This document shows positions 31,225 to 42,462 of a DNA stretch of 44,573 nucleotides, piece by piece (within the stretch, counting starts at the first letter, position 1; every line of letters starts with the position of its first letter). Made by a program: the position numbers and the translations under genes. Source of the DNA: Rostrohypoxylon terebratum (lineage: Eukaryota; Ascomycota; Sordariomycetes; Xylariales; Hypoxylaceae); the NCBI GenBank assembly GCA_022497145.1, contig MU386012.1:1-44573 (forward strand), in the 5' to 3' direction. A model generated the notes under the pieces. It made no database searches. It saw nothing but the letters and a program-made list of their open reading frames with translations, and had not been told where the DNA came from.

Positions 31225-34200
31225 ATGACTCCAATCCCTATTCCCGAGCCGCCGAGGCTTCCATTCATTGGAAATATTGCCGATATCGATGCCGAAAATT
31301 CTATCCGTTCTTTTAGAAGTCTGGCCCACAGGTATGGTGAAATCTATAGATTAAGCCTTCCAGGAGCGAGCTTAGTATTTGTATCTACACGCGAATTGGT
31401 GAATGACGCCTGCGACGAGACGAGATTCAAGAAAGTTCCGAACAATGTCTTGAAAGAGATTAAGGCAGGTCTCGGTGATGGATTATTCACCGCAAACCTC
31501 GAGGCGCCCAGCTGGGGAATCGCCCACCGCGTTCTAATGCCAGCTTTTGGTCCGGTGGGAATTCGTAATATGTTCGACGAGATGAAGGATATTGCAACAC
31601 AGTTGGCTCTGAAATGGGCGAGACAGGGGCCGCATAAACGAATATGCGCTACGCAAGACTTTACGCGGCTAACACTCGACGCCATCGCTCTTTGCTCCAT
31701 GGGCTTCCGTTTCAATAGCTTCTACTCCGAAAAGATGCACCCTTTCCCCGATTCCATGACCGAGTTCCTACTTGAGACTGGGAGAAGATCTCAACGGTTG
31801 CCTCTACCAGGGTTCTTCTACAAAACTCAAGATGCGGAATTCCAGGCTCACATAAACGTCATGAGAGAGACAGCCGAGCAAGTTCTAAAGGAGCGTATTG
31901 CAGATACTGATAATCAAAGAAAAGATCTTCTGGCTGCTATGTTGAAGGGACGAGATCCTGTGACAGGAGAGAAACTGAGCGACCAATCAATTATAGACAA
32001 CCTGATCACTTTCTTAGTCGCCGGGCATGAAACAACATCGGGAACGCTATCATATGCTATGGTGGGTCTTCTTTTTGGTACACCCTTCTCTCATCTGCAG
32101 GCCATGCTAGTTTCTAGGTACTTGTTAACATTTTACCATATCGCAGTATCGGCTTATAGCAAACCCCGAAGATTACCGAAAGGTACAACAAGAGGTTGAC
32201 CAAGTGATAGGCAAAGGACCTGTAACAGCGCAGCATATGACAAAGCTGCCGTACATCTCTGCCGTATGTAACCCTTTCCACCTCTTTTATAGATAACATC
32301 TTATTTGCAGCCATGAGACTGAACAACATAGGTCCTCCGAGAGACGCTGCGTCTGGACTCGCCGATTCCAATTATGGGTGTTTGTGCTATAGAAGATACT
32401 TTACTTGCTGGAAAGTATCCAGTACGCAAAGGCGAATTCGTCAATTGTTTTCTGTCTATGTCGCATCTGGATCCAGCAGTCTTCGAAGACCCATTGGTCT
32501 TCAAACCGGAGAGGATGCTTGACGAGAATTTCAATAAACTGCCCAAGAATTCATGGAAACCATTCGGTAATGGAGCTAGAGCGGTGAGTAATGAGCACAA
32601 TTTATCATTACAATGGAAACTGAATTGTAGTTGACTGAATTGCCTATAGTGCATTGGTCGACCGTTTGCGTGGCAGGAAGCCGTGCTTGTTCTGGCCATG
32701 CTGTTCCAGAACTTCAACTTCGTCCTAGCTGACGCAGATTACGAGCTAGCCCACAAGCAGACGTTGACTATGAAACCTGACAACTTCTACATCCGGGCCA
32801 TGCTGAGGGACGGGCTAGATCCTGTCCAGCTTGGACATCGACTTGCCGGAACCGAAGTACCGTCTATCAAACGAAAAGTTCCTGTCGCGGATGTCACTCT
32901 TACTAGCCGAACCCAATGGAAGCACATGACTGTCTTGTATGGCTCAAATAGTGGGACATGCGAGAATATGGCACAGCGTCTAGCCATGGACGCAGTATCG
33001 CACGGTTATAGAGTGTCAACTCTAGATTGTATGGACGCCGCCGTCGAGAAACTTCCAAAGGACCAGCCTATCGTTATTATCACAGCAAGTTACGAAGGCC
33101 AACCTCCAGACAATGCTGCCCACTTCGTTTCCTGGATAAACAGCTTAGAAAGTAACCAAGCGCTCCGGGGATTGCAATATGCCGTTTTCGGATGTGGGCA
33201 TCACGATTGGGCTCAGACGTTCCATAGGATCCCGAAGCTGGTAAACAGGAGGTTAGAAGACCTCGGCGCAACGAAGATTGCTGATATAGGCCTTGCAGAT
33301 GCTGCCGGGGAAGACATGTTTGTATCCTTCGAGACCTGGGAAGACGACGTGAGTATACCTACAAAACAAACATTTACCATCAAAACATGACTTCATCTAT
33401 CTTTCACCATGTGCTAACAGCTAATCAGGTGCTCTGGCCAACTTTAGACGCACTGAGGGCAGCGGAAGGAGGTGAATCACCGCAGGAGATGAAACCAGCG
33501 CCTCTAAAAGTACAGGTATCGAGCATGCGCTCGTCTCTTCAAAAGAATGATGTGGAGGAAGGTAAAATCCTAGCGACACGAATACTTACTGCGGACGGAG
33601 AACCCGTTAAAAAACATGTCGAGATTCGGCTTCCTCCTGGCGTTCATTATAGACCTGGGGATTACTTGACTGTTTTGCCTGTGAACCCTAAGAATACTGT
33701 TCAACGAGCTATGCGTAGGTTTGGATTATCGGTAGCGTAACCCGTTTCTTGTCTCCCTACCGAAACGCATCAAGTTAAGCTAAGATCAACTAACTAACCC
33801 GAAGTCAGTGGGATTCGACAATCGTAATAGAAGGAGCCGGCACGAGACTGCCCACAAACGAGCTAGTTCCCGCCGAGAGTATCCTGAGTGGGTTCGTCGA
33901 GCTCGCACAGCCAGCAACTCGCAGAACCATTCTCGCATTAGCAGAAGCAGCCACCAGCAAGGTCGATCGTGATGCTCTGAAGAATTTAGCCTCCGATGGT
34001 TACGATGCTGAGGTTGTCACCAAGCGCGTGTCTATTCTAGACTTACTGGAAACATACACTTCCATAGAACTCCCTCTGGGGAGCTTTCTCACGATGCTGC
34101 CACAGATGCGTGTTCGACAATAGTAAGTTCACTTGCCGCAGCTAAATCAACTCACCAAAAACCTAACTCATCTGCAGTTCCATATCTTCCTCACCTCTCG

Positions 34201-34853
34201 AGAACCCCTCAATATCCTCGATATCCTTCTCTTTAATTTCGGGTCACGCAAGCTCGGGTCGTGGCGAATATTTCGGCGTGGCAAGCACCTATCTCGGAGG
34301 CCTCGAACCCGAGGACAGATTACGCGTTTCCGTGCGCCCTTCTCATGCGGCCTTCCACCTCCCATCGACCCCAGAGAAAACTTCGTTAATCCTTGTAGCG
34401 GCCGGGACCGGAATAGCGCCTTTCCGTGGGTTCATACAGGACCGAGCGGTGATGATGGAGTCTGGGCGCAAAGTAGCTCCGGCAGTGTTATATCACGGCT
34501 GTAGGGAGAAGGGGAAAGACGATTTATACGCAGACGAGTTGGCGGAATGGGAGAAGCTCGGCGTCGTGACAGTGAAGCGGGCTTTCAGCAGGAAGCCCGA
34601 GGAATCTGGTGGTGCCAAGTATGTGCAAGATTTGCTGTGGGCCGACCGTGGTCACTTTTTGAGTATGTGGCGAAATGGAGCACAGTTATATGTCTGTGGC
34701 TCAAGGAAGGTGAGCAAAGGAGTTGAGAAGGTAATTAAGAGTATACGGCAGGAAGATGCTAAATCTAGGGGAGAGGATTTGAGCGATGAGGATGTGCAAA
34801 AATGGTGGGATGAGTCGAGGAATGTCAGATATGCCACTGACGTCTTTGACTAG
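31225..34853 (+). CDS. CYP505 self-sufficient P450:NADPH-P450 reductase fusion (P450foxy type)
   Basis: Single-chain fatty-acid subterminal hydroxylase carrying its own FAD/FMN reductase. Seven exons: 31225-32061, 32147-32263, 32332-32583, 32650-33348, 33429-33731, 33809-34122 and 34178-34853, giving 1065 aa, the normal length for P450foxy/CYP102-like fusions. P450 marks: I-helix AGHETTSGT (266-274), ETLR (322-325) and heme-ligand Cys403 in PFGNGARACIG. The FMN domain starts near residue 495 with VLYGSNSGTCENMA; the FAD/NADPH part has RQYSISSSPL, GVASTYL, AGTGIAPFRGF, YHGCR and YVCGSRKV. There is no membrane anchor, as expected for this soluble class. All key motifs are intact. CYP505 members act on C12-C18 fatty acids; some sit in secondary-metabolite clusters, but no synthase is seen here. 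Confidence 0.95.
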
Positions 34854-35858
34854 TGTGGTGATATACGGATATCTACCTACCAGTTATGATGGAGCAGACG
34901 GATGAGGGTCTGGCTGTGTGAGTAAGTTGCTCGGGATATAGAACGGCAATTTGTTAGATATAGTATAACGTGTAGGTTAAAGTGGTTCTCAGCTCGGTTT
35001 GATATTTCATTAAGTAGGTAGGTATGTAGGAGAGGGCTCTTTATTTTCACAGATAAATCGGAACCCAGTCAAGTATTGTATCACGACGCGAGACGTCTTC
35101 ATTGCATATATGTCTTTATATTCAATCAGAAATGTGGAAGGTTCTGATTAAGATGGTAATATCCTTATTTTCTTGGGTATGTACGTGGAAGGCATTGAAC
35201 GACGTCGCTTGCGTGGTACAGCTGTGGGATGAATAGTTAGCGCAAGGATAATACTACGTAAATGATGGATGTTATGAAGCTATGATAAATTATGTAGATA
35301 CGGATTATGAAAAGGTCGCGATGAATTGTTGCTTGAGGTGAGTGAGCAAATACCTAATTAGATGAACCATGTGTCTAGGATTGCGAAAAGGGTACTGTAC
35401 CAGGATATCAGTCGGGGAGTGCGAAGCGGTTTATAGTAGTATTAATTTCTAGGCTATAAATGGATACAAACGGAAACACCTAGTTAACTTGTAAAATAGG
35501 TATCATGTTCACTGGTCGTTCGTTTAGGAAGGTGTCCCTGGTTGAGTATCCACTCACTGAGGCGTTGAATTCGGAGGATACGGCGAGGGATCAGACTCCC
35601 TGACTTGCTTGTTTAACAAAAGTGCCACAAGATTATTGGACAGAACACGAAGTTTCATGAATCCCTAGCCTACGAACCTGTCCGCCACCGACGACATTGG
35701 TAGGTGCTATGCTATATAACCCGACTCGCCTGTGCGCATCGGTGAGACGTTCTGGACTCTACATCTATTTGATAGCTGATATAAGTACGAGTATATTCAA
35801 CCCACCTGGGGGAGCTTTGTCGTTACAATTCATCACATTCGCAAGGTCAAGCGACAAA
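34854..35858. other. Intergenic, CYP505 3' flank and cutinase promoter
   Basis: One TAGGTAGGTA motif at about 35015 and a TATATAA box at 35713-35719, about 140 nt upstream of the cutinase start. No gene supported; the in-frame open stretch from 35697 is taken as leader. Confidence 0.45.
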
Positions 35859-36908
35859 ATGTTGTCCAAAAAAGGATGCGCCATCTTGTCCGGCCTAGCC
35901 ACCTCTTTCTATTTCTCTACGATATCGCCTGCTTCGGCTGCAGCGATCATACATAGCCGCGACCCAGCGAGTTCGGCCAATGATTGGGATCCTGTACTCG
36001 ATGGAGATTCGGGAGCAGAATGTGCTGACCTTGCTGTGATCTTTGCTAGGGGAACCTTCGATGAAGGGTAAGACTGGCAAGCCATGGCGTAGTCGTAAGT
36101 CTTGTTGCGCTAACGAATGCGGTCTAGAAATCTTGGATGTTGGGTCGGTGGCTTATTCCACGACGCACTGATAAACCAGTCATCGGGTATCAAGATCGCC
36201 ATGCAAGGAGTCAGTCCTAGCGATTACCCAGCTGATTTGGCGGGATATGTCAAGGAAGGAGGATCGGATACTTGTGCGAAGAGTCTTGGGACAGCGGTAC
36301 AGACATATAATTCTCGCTGCCCGAGTTCCAAAATCGCTATCTGGGGATGGAGGTGAGATTGGCTTCATTACCCATTCAATTTTTGTCGCCGAGAATTACC
36401 CATCACTGACGCTCTTCTTAATAATAGTCAGGGTGCGTTATGTGCTCATAAATCCGTAGGCGAACTAGGTAATGCGGCAGACAGCGTGATCGCATTAGGG
36501 GTCTTCGGCGACCCGGTCGGCATCTGGCAAGATACTATTAGCTATCCCCCAGTGCCCTCAAGCACCAAGGTTCTATCGTACTGCGAACAAACAACACCCG
36601 ATCCTCTGTGCACCAGCGTTACGGAGGACTTCCCGAGCGACCCTGTTGGGTTTATCGACAGGCTTGTGGCCATGTTTAAACAGGTAGACTCAACGCATAT
36701 GGACGCAACTCAGAAGGCAGCGCTGGCAGACCTCGTCATTGAATTGCCAAAACAAGCCAAAAACCAACTTTCTCAACTCGGAAAGGATATCGTGTCGGGT
36801 CATCTGAGACGTTGGATGCTGACGCCGCAACATTTTTGGTATGGCAACGATGGTACCGTGAACACAGCTGCCAAGGACATGATTGGCGTGTATCAAGGTA
36901 GGAGGTAA
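35859..36908 (+). CDS. Secreted cutinase-family (CE5) serine esterase
   Basis: Extracellular alpha/beta hydrolase acting on cutin-like polyester or acetylated xylan. Three exons: 35859-36067, 36128-36352 and 36428-36908; 304 aa. A signal peptide (GCAILSGLATSFYFSTISPASA) is followed by a short pro-segment. The nucleophile Ser145 is in GWSQG, formed only after splicing; Asp203 is in TPDPLC and the likely His280 in PQHFWYGNDG. Cysteines around CADLAVIFARGT, GCWVG and TCAK fit CE5 disulfides. The Asp-His gap is 77 residues (about 13 in classic cutinase), filled by a helical insert. The start is the ATG whose product begins with the signal sequence. It follows CYP505 in the same direction, 1 kb downstream. 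Substrate class is uncertain. Confidence 0.88.
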
Positions 36909-37461
36909 GATAAGAAGTTGTAAATATCTATAGGTATACGATAGGACATAGAATATAGGATATAAACGGATATAGATAGGAAAGGAAATAATATGTTAAC
37001 AATGTATTAATTGATCATTGCAGAAGATAGTAGGAAAGGAAAAAACGTTGTTTTTCTTAGAATGGAAGCTCGAAGAGCCTTTCCACACTATTACTATTAA
37101 TATCCATGTAGTACAGCTGTACCTCAAGGCTCACACAGTGCTGCACGCACTTTCCTCTAGATCCCGACCTGAGGTCACCGTATCGGGAACCTTGCGGGAA
37201 GCTCTTATCACTGATATCGATAAGATAAGAAAGCTGCGTGACCTCCACCTGGCAGCTAGTAGCCCTCAACAGATTCTCCACTCTACTCTTGCTCACTCAT
37301 CATCCACTGTCATCTTCGTCATCTTCTACTCTCCGTCAAGCTAGAATCCTTCTGTTCACCCCCATCTGCCTTGGTACCTTACCTTGGTATCTAATTAAAA
37401 GCGTTGATATACATAACTGAACAAGCCCTACGACACTCTGAATTGGAGGCCTCAATTCACG
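36909..37461. other. Intergenic, cutinase 3' flank and DUF92 promoter
   Basis: AT-rich near the cutinase stop, then CT-rich toward 37461, as is common in fungal leaders. The open frame 37018-37344 is not supported by any family pattern. Confidence 0.4.
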
Positions 37462-38574
37462 ATGAGGGCGATCATCGCTGTTCCTGCCACACTGGCGCTC
37501 GTCTATCGAGCTTACTCACACAATTCCCTTACGCCATTTGGCATTTTCACTGCTGCTGTAACTGCCACAGCACACGCCGTACATCCGTGGAATTTGCCCT
37601 TTGTCTTACTTGTCGTCTTCTTCCTAGCTGGGACCCGCGTGACCAAAATCAAGGCCGATGTCAAGGCTGGTTTGACCTTACATTCCCAAGGAAGCACTGG
37701 AGGCGAAGGCCCGAGGACGCACGTTCAGGTACTAGCCAATTCGTTGATGGCTTCTATATTGACTCTCTTACATGCTTATCAACTCCACACGCGGCGTGAT
37801 GCCATTATCTCTCACCGAGAAATTCCCGAAGGTTCATTCTGTTATAAGTGGGGCGGAGATATCCTCGTCGTTGGAATCATCGCCAATTACGCTGCCGTCT
37901 GCGCCGACACCTTCTCGTCAGAGCTCGGCATCTTGTCGCGCACTAGCCCAAGGCTGATCACGTCTTGGTCACTCCGAAAAGTCCCCCGAGGCACGAACGG
38001 CGGGGTCACATTGTGGGGTTTGGTCGCTGGCCTTCTCGGGTCTATGATTATAGTGGCCGCCGCTCTAATATTCCTTCCTTTCTGCGGCGAGGACACCTTG
38101 GGAAAAATAGGCGGCGGCGAAAGATGGACCATGAATCAAAAGGCTACGCTGGCCTGGGGATTAACTATCTGGGGCGCTCTAGGAAGTCTCCTCGACAGTT
38201 TTTTAGGAGGTTGGTTCCAGAGGAGCGTACGGGATGTGCGCTCGGGAAAGATCGTCGAAGGTGAAGGTGGCGTGCGTGTTTTAACTACCGAGTCCCATTC
38301 GCACGAGCACGGTGAGCCAAGTGTAATTGCCGAGAAACAATCAACCATTCAGGCCGACGAAGGTTCCTCCTCCAAAAATCCTTATGATCCGAACGATAAG
38401 CATCGCAGCTCCCACTTTGGGGATATGAAGCCTACACGTGTTGCCGAGAGCGGATGGGACTTGCTTGATAATAACGACGTCAACTTTATGATGGCATTTA
38501 CAATGAGTGTCGGCGCAATGGCTTTGGCTGGTTGGTATTGGGAGGTCCCTTTGGATAATATCCTGAAGGCCTAG
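37462..38574 (+). CDS. DUF92/TMEM19-family integral membrane protein
   Basis: Intronless, 370 aa, about seven hydrophobic segments. Family marks: DTFSSELGILS, RLITSW and VPRGTNGGVTLWGLVAGLLGS, typical of DUF92/TMEM19. Plant and cyanobacterial relatives (VTE6) phosphorylate phytyl phosphate; the fungal activity is untested, and polyprenol or isoprenoid phosphate kinase is only a suggestion. A hydrophilic His/Ser/Lys-rich loop at about 275-330 precedes the last membrane segment (FMMAFTMSVGAMALAGWYW). Start is the first ATG and gives a hydrophobic N terminus. Converges with the sedolisin gene. Confidence 0.88.
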   Translation: MRAIIAVPATLALVYRAYSHNSLTPFGIFTAAVTATAHAVHPWNLPFVLLVVFFLAGTRVTKIKADVKAGLTLHSQGSTGGEGPRTHVQVLANSLMASILTLLHAYQLHTRRDAIISHREIPEGSFCYKWGGDILVVGIIANYAAVCADTFSSELGILSRTSPRLITSWSLRKVPRGTNGGVTLWGLVAGLLGSMIIVAAALIFLPFCGEDTLGKIGGGERWTMNQKATLAWGLTIWGALGSLLDSFLGGWFQRSVRDVRSGKIVEGEGGVRVLTTESHSHEHGEPSVIAEKQSTIQADEGSSSKNPYDPNDKHRSSHFGDMKPTRVAESGWDLLDNNDVNFMMAFTMSVGAMALAGWYWEVPLDNILKA

Positions 38575-38835
38575 ACGTGTTTAGGAACGGTGACGGTATC
38601 CATATAATAATTTGCCCGAGACCAGTACGTGGATAAAAATAATGAAATCAAGTAACCTGCCGTTGCTCTTCAACAGTTGACACGTATTGGGCTTGCTTTC
38701 GGGATTTACAAACCTATCAGGTACCCTTCGAACTCACTCCATTTGGTAGAATGGATATATGCAACATCACAGGTCTCACACTATTCGCATTTCAGGATGC
38801 AATATGATCGGTTGACACGAGGTTGCGATCTCTAC

Positions 38836-40970
38836 CTATGGTAAAGCCATGAAAGTCTTCAATAGCGTCGGATAATCGGGTACTCCCAGTCCCGTTGTGG
38901 GATCCCAACCTTCTACGGCCTTAAAACCTTCAACGCCGCAAATTCCATTGTCGCCAGCTATGATATCCTCAAAGATGTCGGGGTTGGCGTACAGAACGGG
39001 ATTCACAAACCCGATAGTGGATTTCCCCACAGCGAGCCTTTCCTCGTTGATTCTATTAAACATGGCGCCAATCAGAGGTGTGGCAGCAGATGTCCCGTCG
39101 GCAACATCTAGTTCACCTAGCACGGCCACGGCCACATTCCTAGCGAGAGCAGAGATGTCCGGGAAACCCCTGCCAGAACTGTTATACTTACCATCGAGGC
39201 CTGGGTCGTGTTTTGAGAAGTATGTCGAGAGCGCCGTCTCCTGATATTCCGGTCTCGGGAAATACCACGAAAACCCTCCAGACGTTGCCCAGGGTATTTC
39301 GTCGACTTGAGCTGCAGCTAGGCTACCATTTGGTTGCAACATTACGCCACCGATCGACGTGATGTAAGGACAACTACTCAAAAGTGAGCCAATAAGTTCA
39401 TCGCATAACGCAAGGCAAGCGATCATACTTTCCAGGGTGGGTAGCATAAAAGGTATTAAAGCTAGCAGGATTACATTGATTAGTCGGAAGAGGGCCACTG
39501 TCTCCAGAAGAACCCACGACAGTCACACCTTGAAGACCGAGTTTCATCCACCTAACATCAGTTAGCATATGATCTGTCGAGCCCCGCCCCCGATTGCTCA
39601 GGAAACAATTGGTAGAAAAACTTACTCGTTACACTGACGCATTTGGTAGGCGACGCTAAACTTGGACTCCACCGTCGAATAGGACATCGAGATGACGTTC
39701 GTCGGTTTATAAACGCCACACATGCGTTCTCCCTTGAAGTCGCCAGGATCGAACGGTTCTGGTTTACCAGGAGCAATAGTAGTGTGATTGTCGGGATAAG
39801 AAGGATCGTACTCAGAATTATCGCCGGTTTCCCCGTACGCTGAGTAGCTACAGTATGACTATCATCGTGGTGTTTGTAAGTAAGCCCGACCATCATGTAG
39901 ATATATCTAGGACAGTGAGAACTTACGCCATCGATAGCATCGAGGAAAGTATTGAAAAGGCCAAAATAACCATTCGCCGAATATAGATTATAATATTCAT
40001 CATCGACCTGATACACTGTGGTCGTCTGAGGATAGATGATGGGATAGGCAACGTCGAGATCTAGATCTGCCTCGTCGGGATAGCTGACATAGGTATCATT
40101 TTCATTATAGTGCCACACAGCCACATTGATGCTCAAATTGTGCGGCCGAGTGCCTTGGGGTATGTTAGGAGCATGCGCCGAGAAAAATAAGTCCAGGTCC
40201 TTTTCTTGGTACCATGACCCCTTCTGGTATATCCCCATAGAATTATTAGGGTGTGCCTTATTTGCCGGTGGGATATTGTAGAGCTTCGCGATGCATTCGG
40301 GCGTCGCTACAGCAGAGCAGTTGGTCTGTTGACGACCCGTTATTCTCATCGGACGTTCTGTCTTCTTTCGCCTTTCTAGACGCTTGCTTCGCCTTGCGAG
40401 GTTATTCGACATTCTACTTTCAGTCATTGTGACCCCCGGGTATATGAAGTCGATCTGCTTGCCTAACTGGGCTGGGACATAGTATTTTTCGCAGCCCAAG
40501 AAGATATGTCCTTCGTCATTCTCGTAGAGCCAGTACTCTGTCTGAAGGAGCTTTTCTGCCTCTCCAATCGTCACATTTAGGACAAGCCAACCTCTACTTG
40601 CTGCGAGCGCAACGCGCTCGCTACCAATCCCTGACGATTTTAACCAATTTTTTGTTTCCTCGACAGTTCTTCCAGTTGGCGCAAACATCTGAATGATCTC
40701 ATCGGACTTCCAGTATCTTCCGTAATTAGGAGACCTTGGATCCGATACATCCATGAGTATATCATAACCTTGATCTAGGTTCTGCTGCTTCAGACCAATG
40801 CGCATCTCGAAGACGTCGTCGGAAGAAGCCCGGCCACGTTTATTCCAAAATAGTTCATGAGAGGCATCGCGACGCTCATGGACTACCAATCGTCCTGTTA
40901 GCGTGTTATGGGAGGATACAACCGTGGCGCCCACGGCTAGTGTCCCGATAAAGAACCATTTCATCGCCAT
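38836..40970 (-). CDS. Sedolisin-family (S53) secreted serine peptidase
   Basis: Acidic-pH secreted protease of the tripeptidyl-peptidase/sedolisin family. Four exons: 40970-39927, 39858-39626, 39551-39429 and 39376-38836; 646 aa. A signal peptide (KWFFIGTLAVGATVVSS) precedes a prodomain with FEMRIGLKQQN and a basic linker (RRSKRLERRKK) that suits processing. Catalytic Glu300/Asp304 are in DEADLDLD, oxyanion Asp443 in SSGDSG and nucleophile Ser563 in DGTSAATP; the C terminus has GWDPTTGLGVPDY for calcium. Intron 3 (39428-39377) has donor GTATGA and acceptor TTGAG; it restores NSCPYITSIGG. Its acceptor is unusual, and a second AG three bases on would drop one Ser. ATG 40964 could also be the start. 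Confidence 0.9.
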
Positions 40971-42462
40971 CCTCGGATCTGATCACGAAGATTTCCAAGG
41001 ATACAGAAAACCATTCAAATGGCCGGTCGGTCGTCTTCTTATGCTAGCCGGTAGTCAGGTCTTAACTTTTAAGGATAGGTACTTGTGGGTACTAATCAAC
41101 TGCATCAGTCATGACCAGCGTTGTCTCGTTGAAGGCTCAACTGCAATGGCATCGTTAAACAGAGGGCGTTTCTCGTATTAGATACCCATTCACGAGCCTT
41201 AGCGCCACGGATGACTTGCAGAATTAGGGCACAATCCCGGATCGTTGGCAGGGGTTTATCCAAAGTTCTGTTTCTCACTCGAGAATTGCCATTGTGATGC
41301 AACTATCTCGAACATGTACAATGGCAATATTGATGTGGATAAATATCTACCTATCTTTAAACTTCACGTGTAGCGACTCCTCACTTCGAATGGAGACCCC
41401 TAGTGAAGTCACGACATTTTCAAACTCCGCAAAGCCATATCGGGAGCCAATTAACGTTCCAGATAGGGGTTTAATAATAAAGGCATGCAAAGCTGTCAAT
41501 ACGAGTATGGCGCTTATCCGATTCCCGTAAGGTACACTATCTTCTGCCCTAAAACATGAAGGTCAATAAATACAACTGTATTAAGTAGGTAGGTACGAAG
41601 TATGGATCTCTTCCATTCTAAGACTGAAAGGAAAGTCACACCTCAAATGCTCGGATTGTTAAGATCGAATGATTTCAACTTGGCTAAAAACGATACGAGG
41701 TCTCGAGGGCGATACTACCTAGCTCATATTTTATGAAGAGATTGAAACCCTTCTTGGTGGACCTAGAAAAGTTGAAGAAGACTTTCATCTAGATCCCTAG
41801 TCCGTCTCCTTACTACATAAGACTCAAGCAGTGACTTGACTAGGTAGGTATGAACACTATTATGTTCACAAAGATTGTATATTATAACTAGGCACCTAGG
41901 TCTAGTTCAAGTTAGTGAATACTACGTGTGAGATGCCTCCTCTATAGGAATAAAGATATCCCAGTTTTTCAATGCCGTACGTCGGTCGGCAATTTCCAGG
42001 ATCCAAAGTCCATAAGGTGAGTCAATCGGGGAAAGATCAAGAACTTCACCGTCGGTAAATTGGCCGATCGTACTCAGCCCAAGGTCCGAGACCCTGGTAA
42101 ACCCCACTAGCCTGCCAACTACTACCTCTAAGGTCCCATCGTAGCTTTTTCAACAACTCGATGAGGAAAGAGATCATGGAAAACGCGCGTCTTATTTCTA
42201 CGTACATCCAATATTATAGGTATGTCAACAACATATAAGCACGAGCCAATGTTGACTGACTCAAGAGATTTTCTGTTTTGGCTCAGAGATGCAGAGTCGT
42301 AGTACCAAAGCATCGTTCGCAATGCAACTGGACTCGCTCTCTATTTAATGGGCACGCTCATCTATACCGTGTAGCTCTGATAGTCGGTCTGGATAGGTAT
42401 CTAACCTTTGTACCTCCTCATAACCAGGAAGCTCATATTCCACTGGTCTATACTCGGCACAG
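40971..42462. other. Intergenic, divergent promoters of sedolisin and tannase
   Basis: About 1.5 kb with several TAGGTA motifs (41346, 41585, 41845, 41889). A TATTTAA box at 42342-42348 is about 115 nt before the tannase ATG. Two short - strand frames at 41922-42107 and 42128-42322 do not match anything known; if real they are a fragment. Confidence 0.45.

Noticed and set aside
35697..35858. In-frame extension of the cutinase open frame
   Set aside because: It includes the TATATAA box and precedes the signal peptide, so it is leader or promoter.
41922..42322. Two - strand short frames before the tannase gene
   Set aside because: No recognised motif and no splice join that gives a credible protein; left as possible fragment only.
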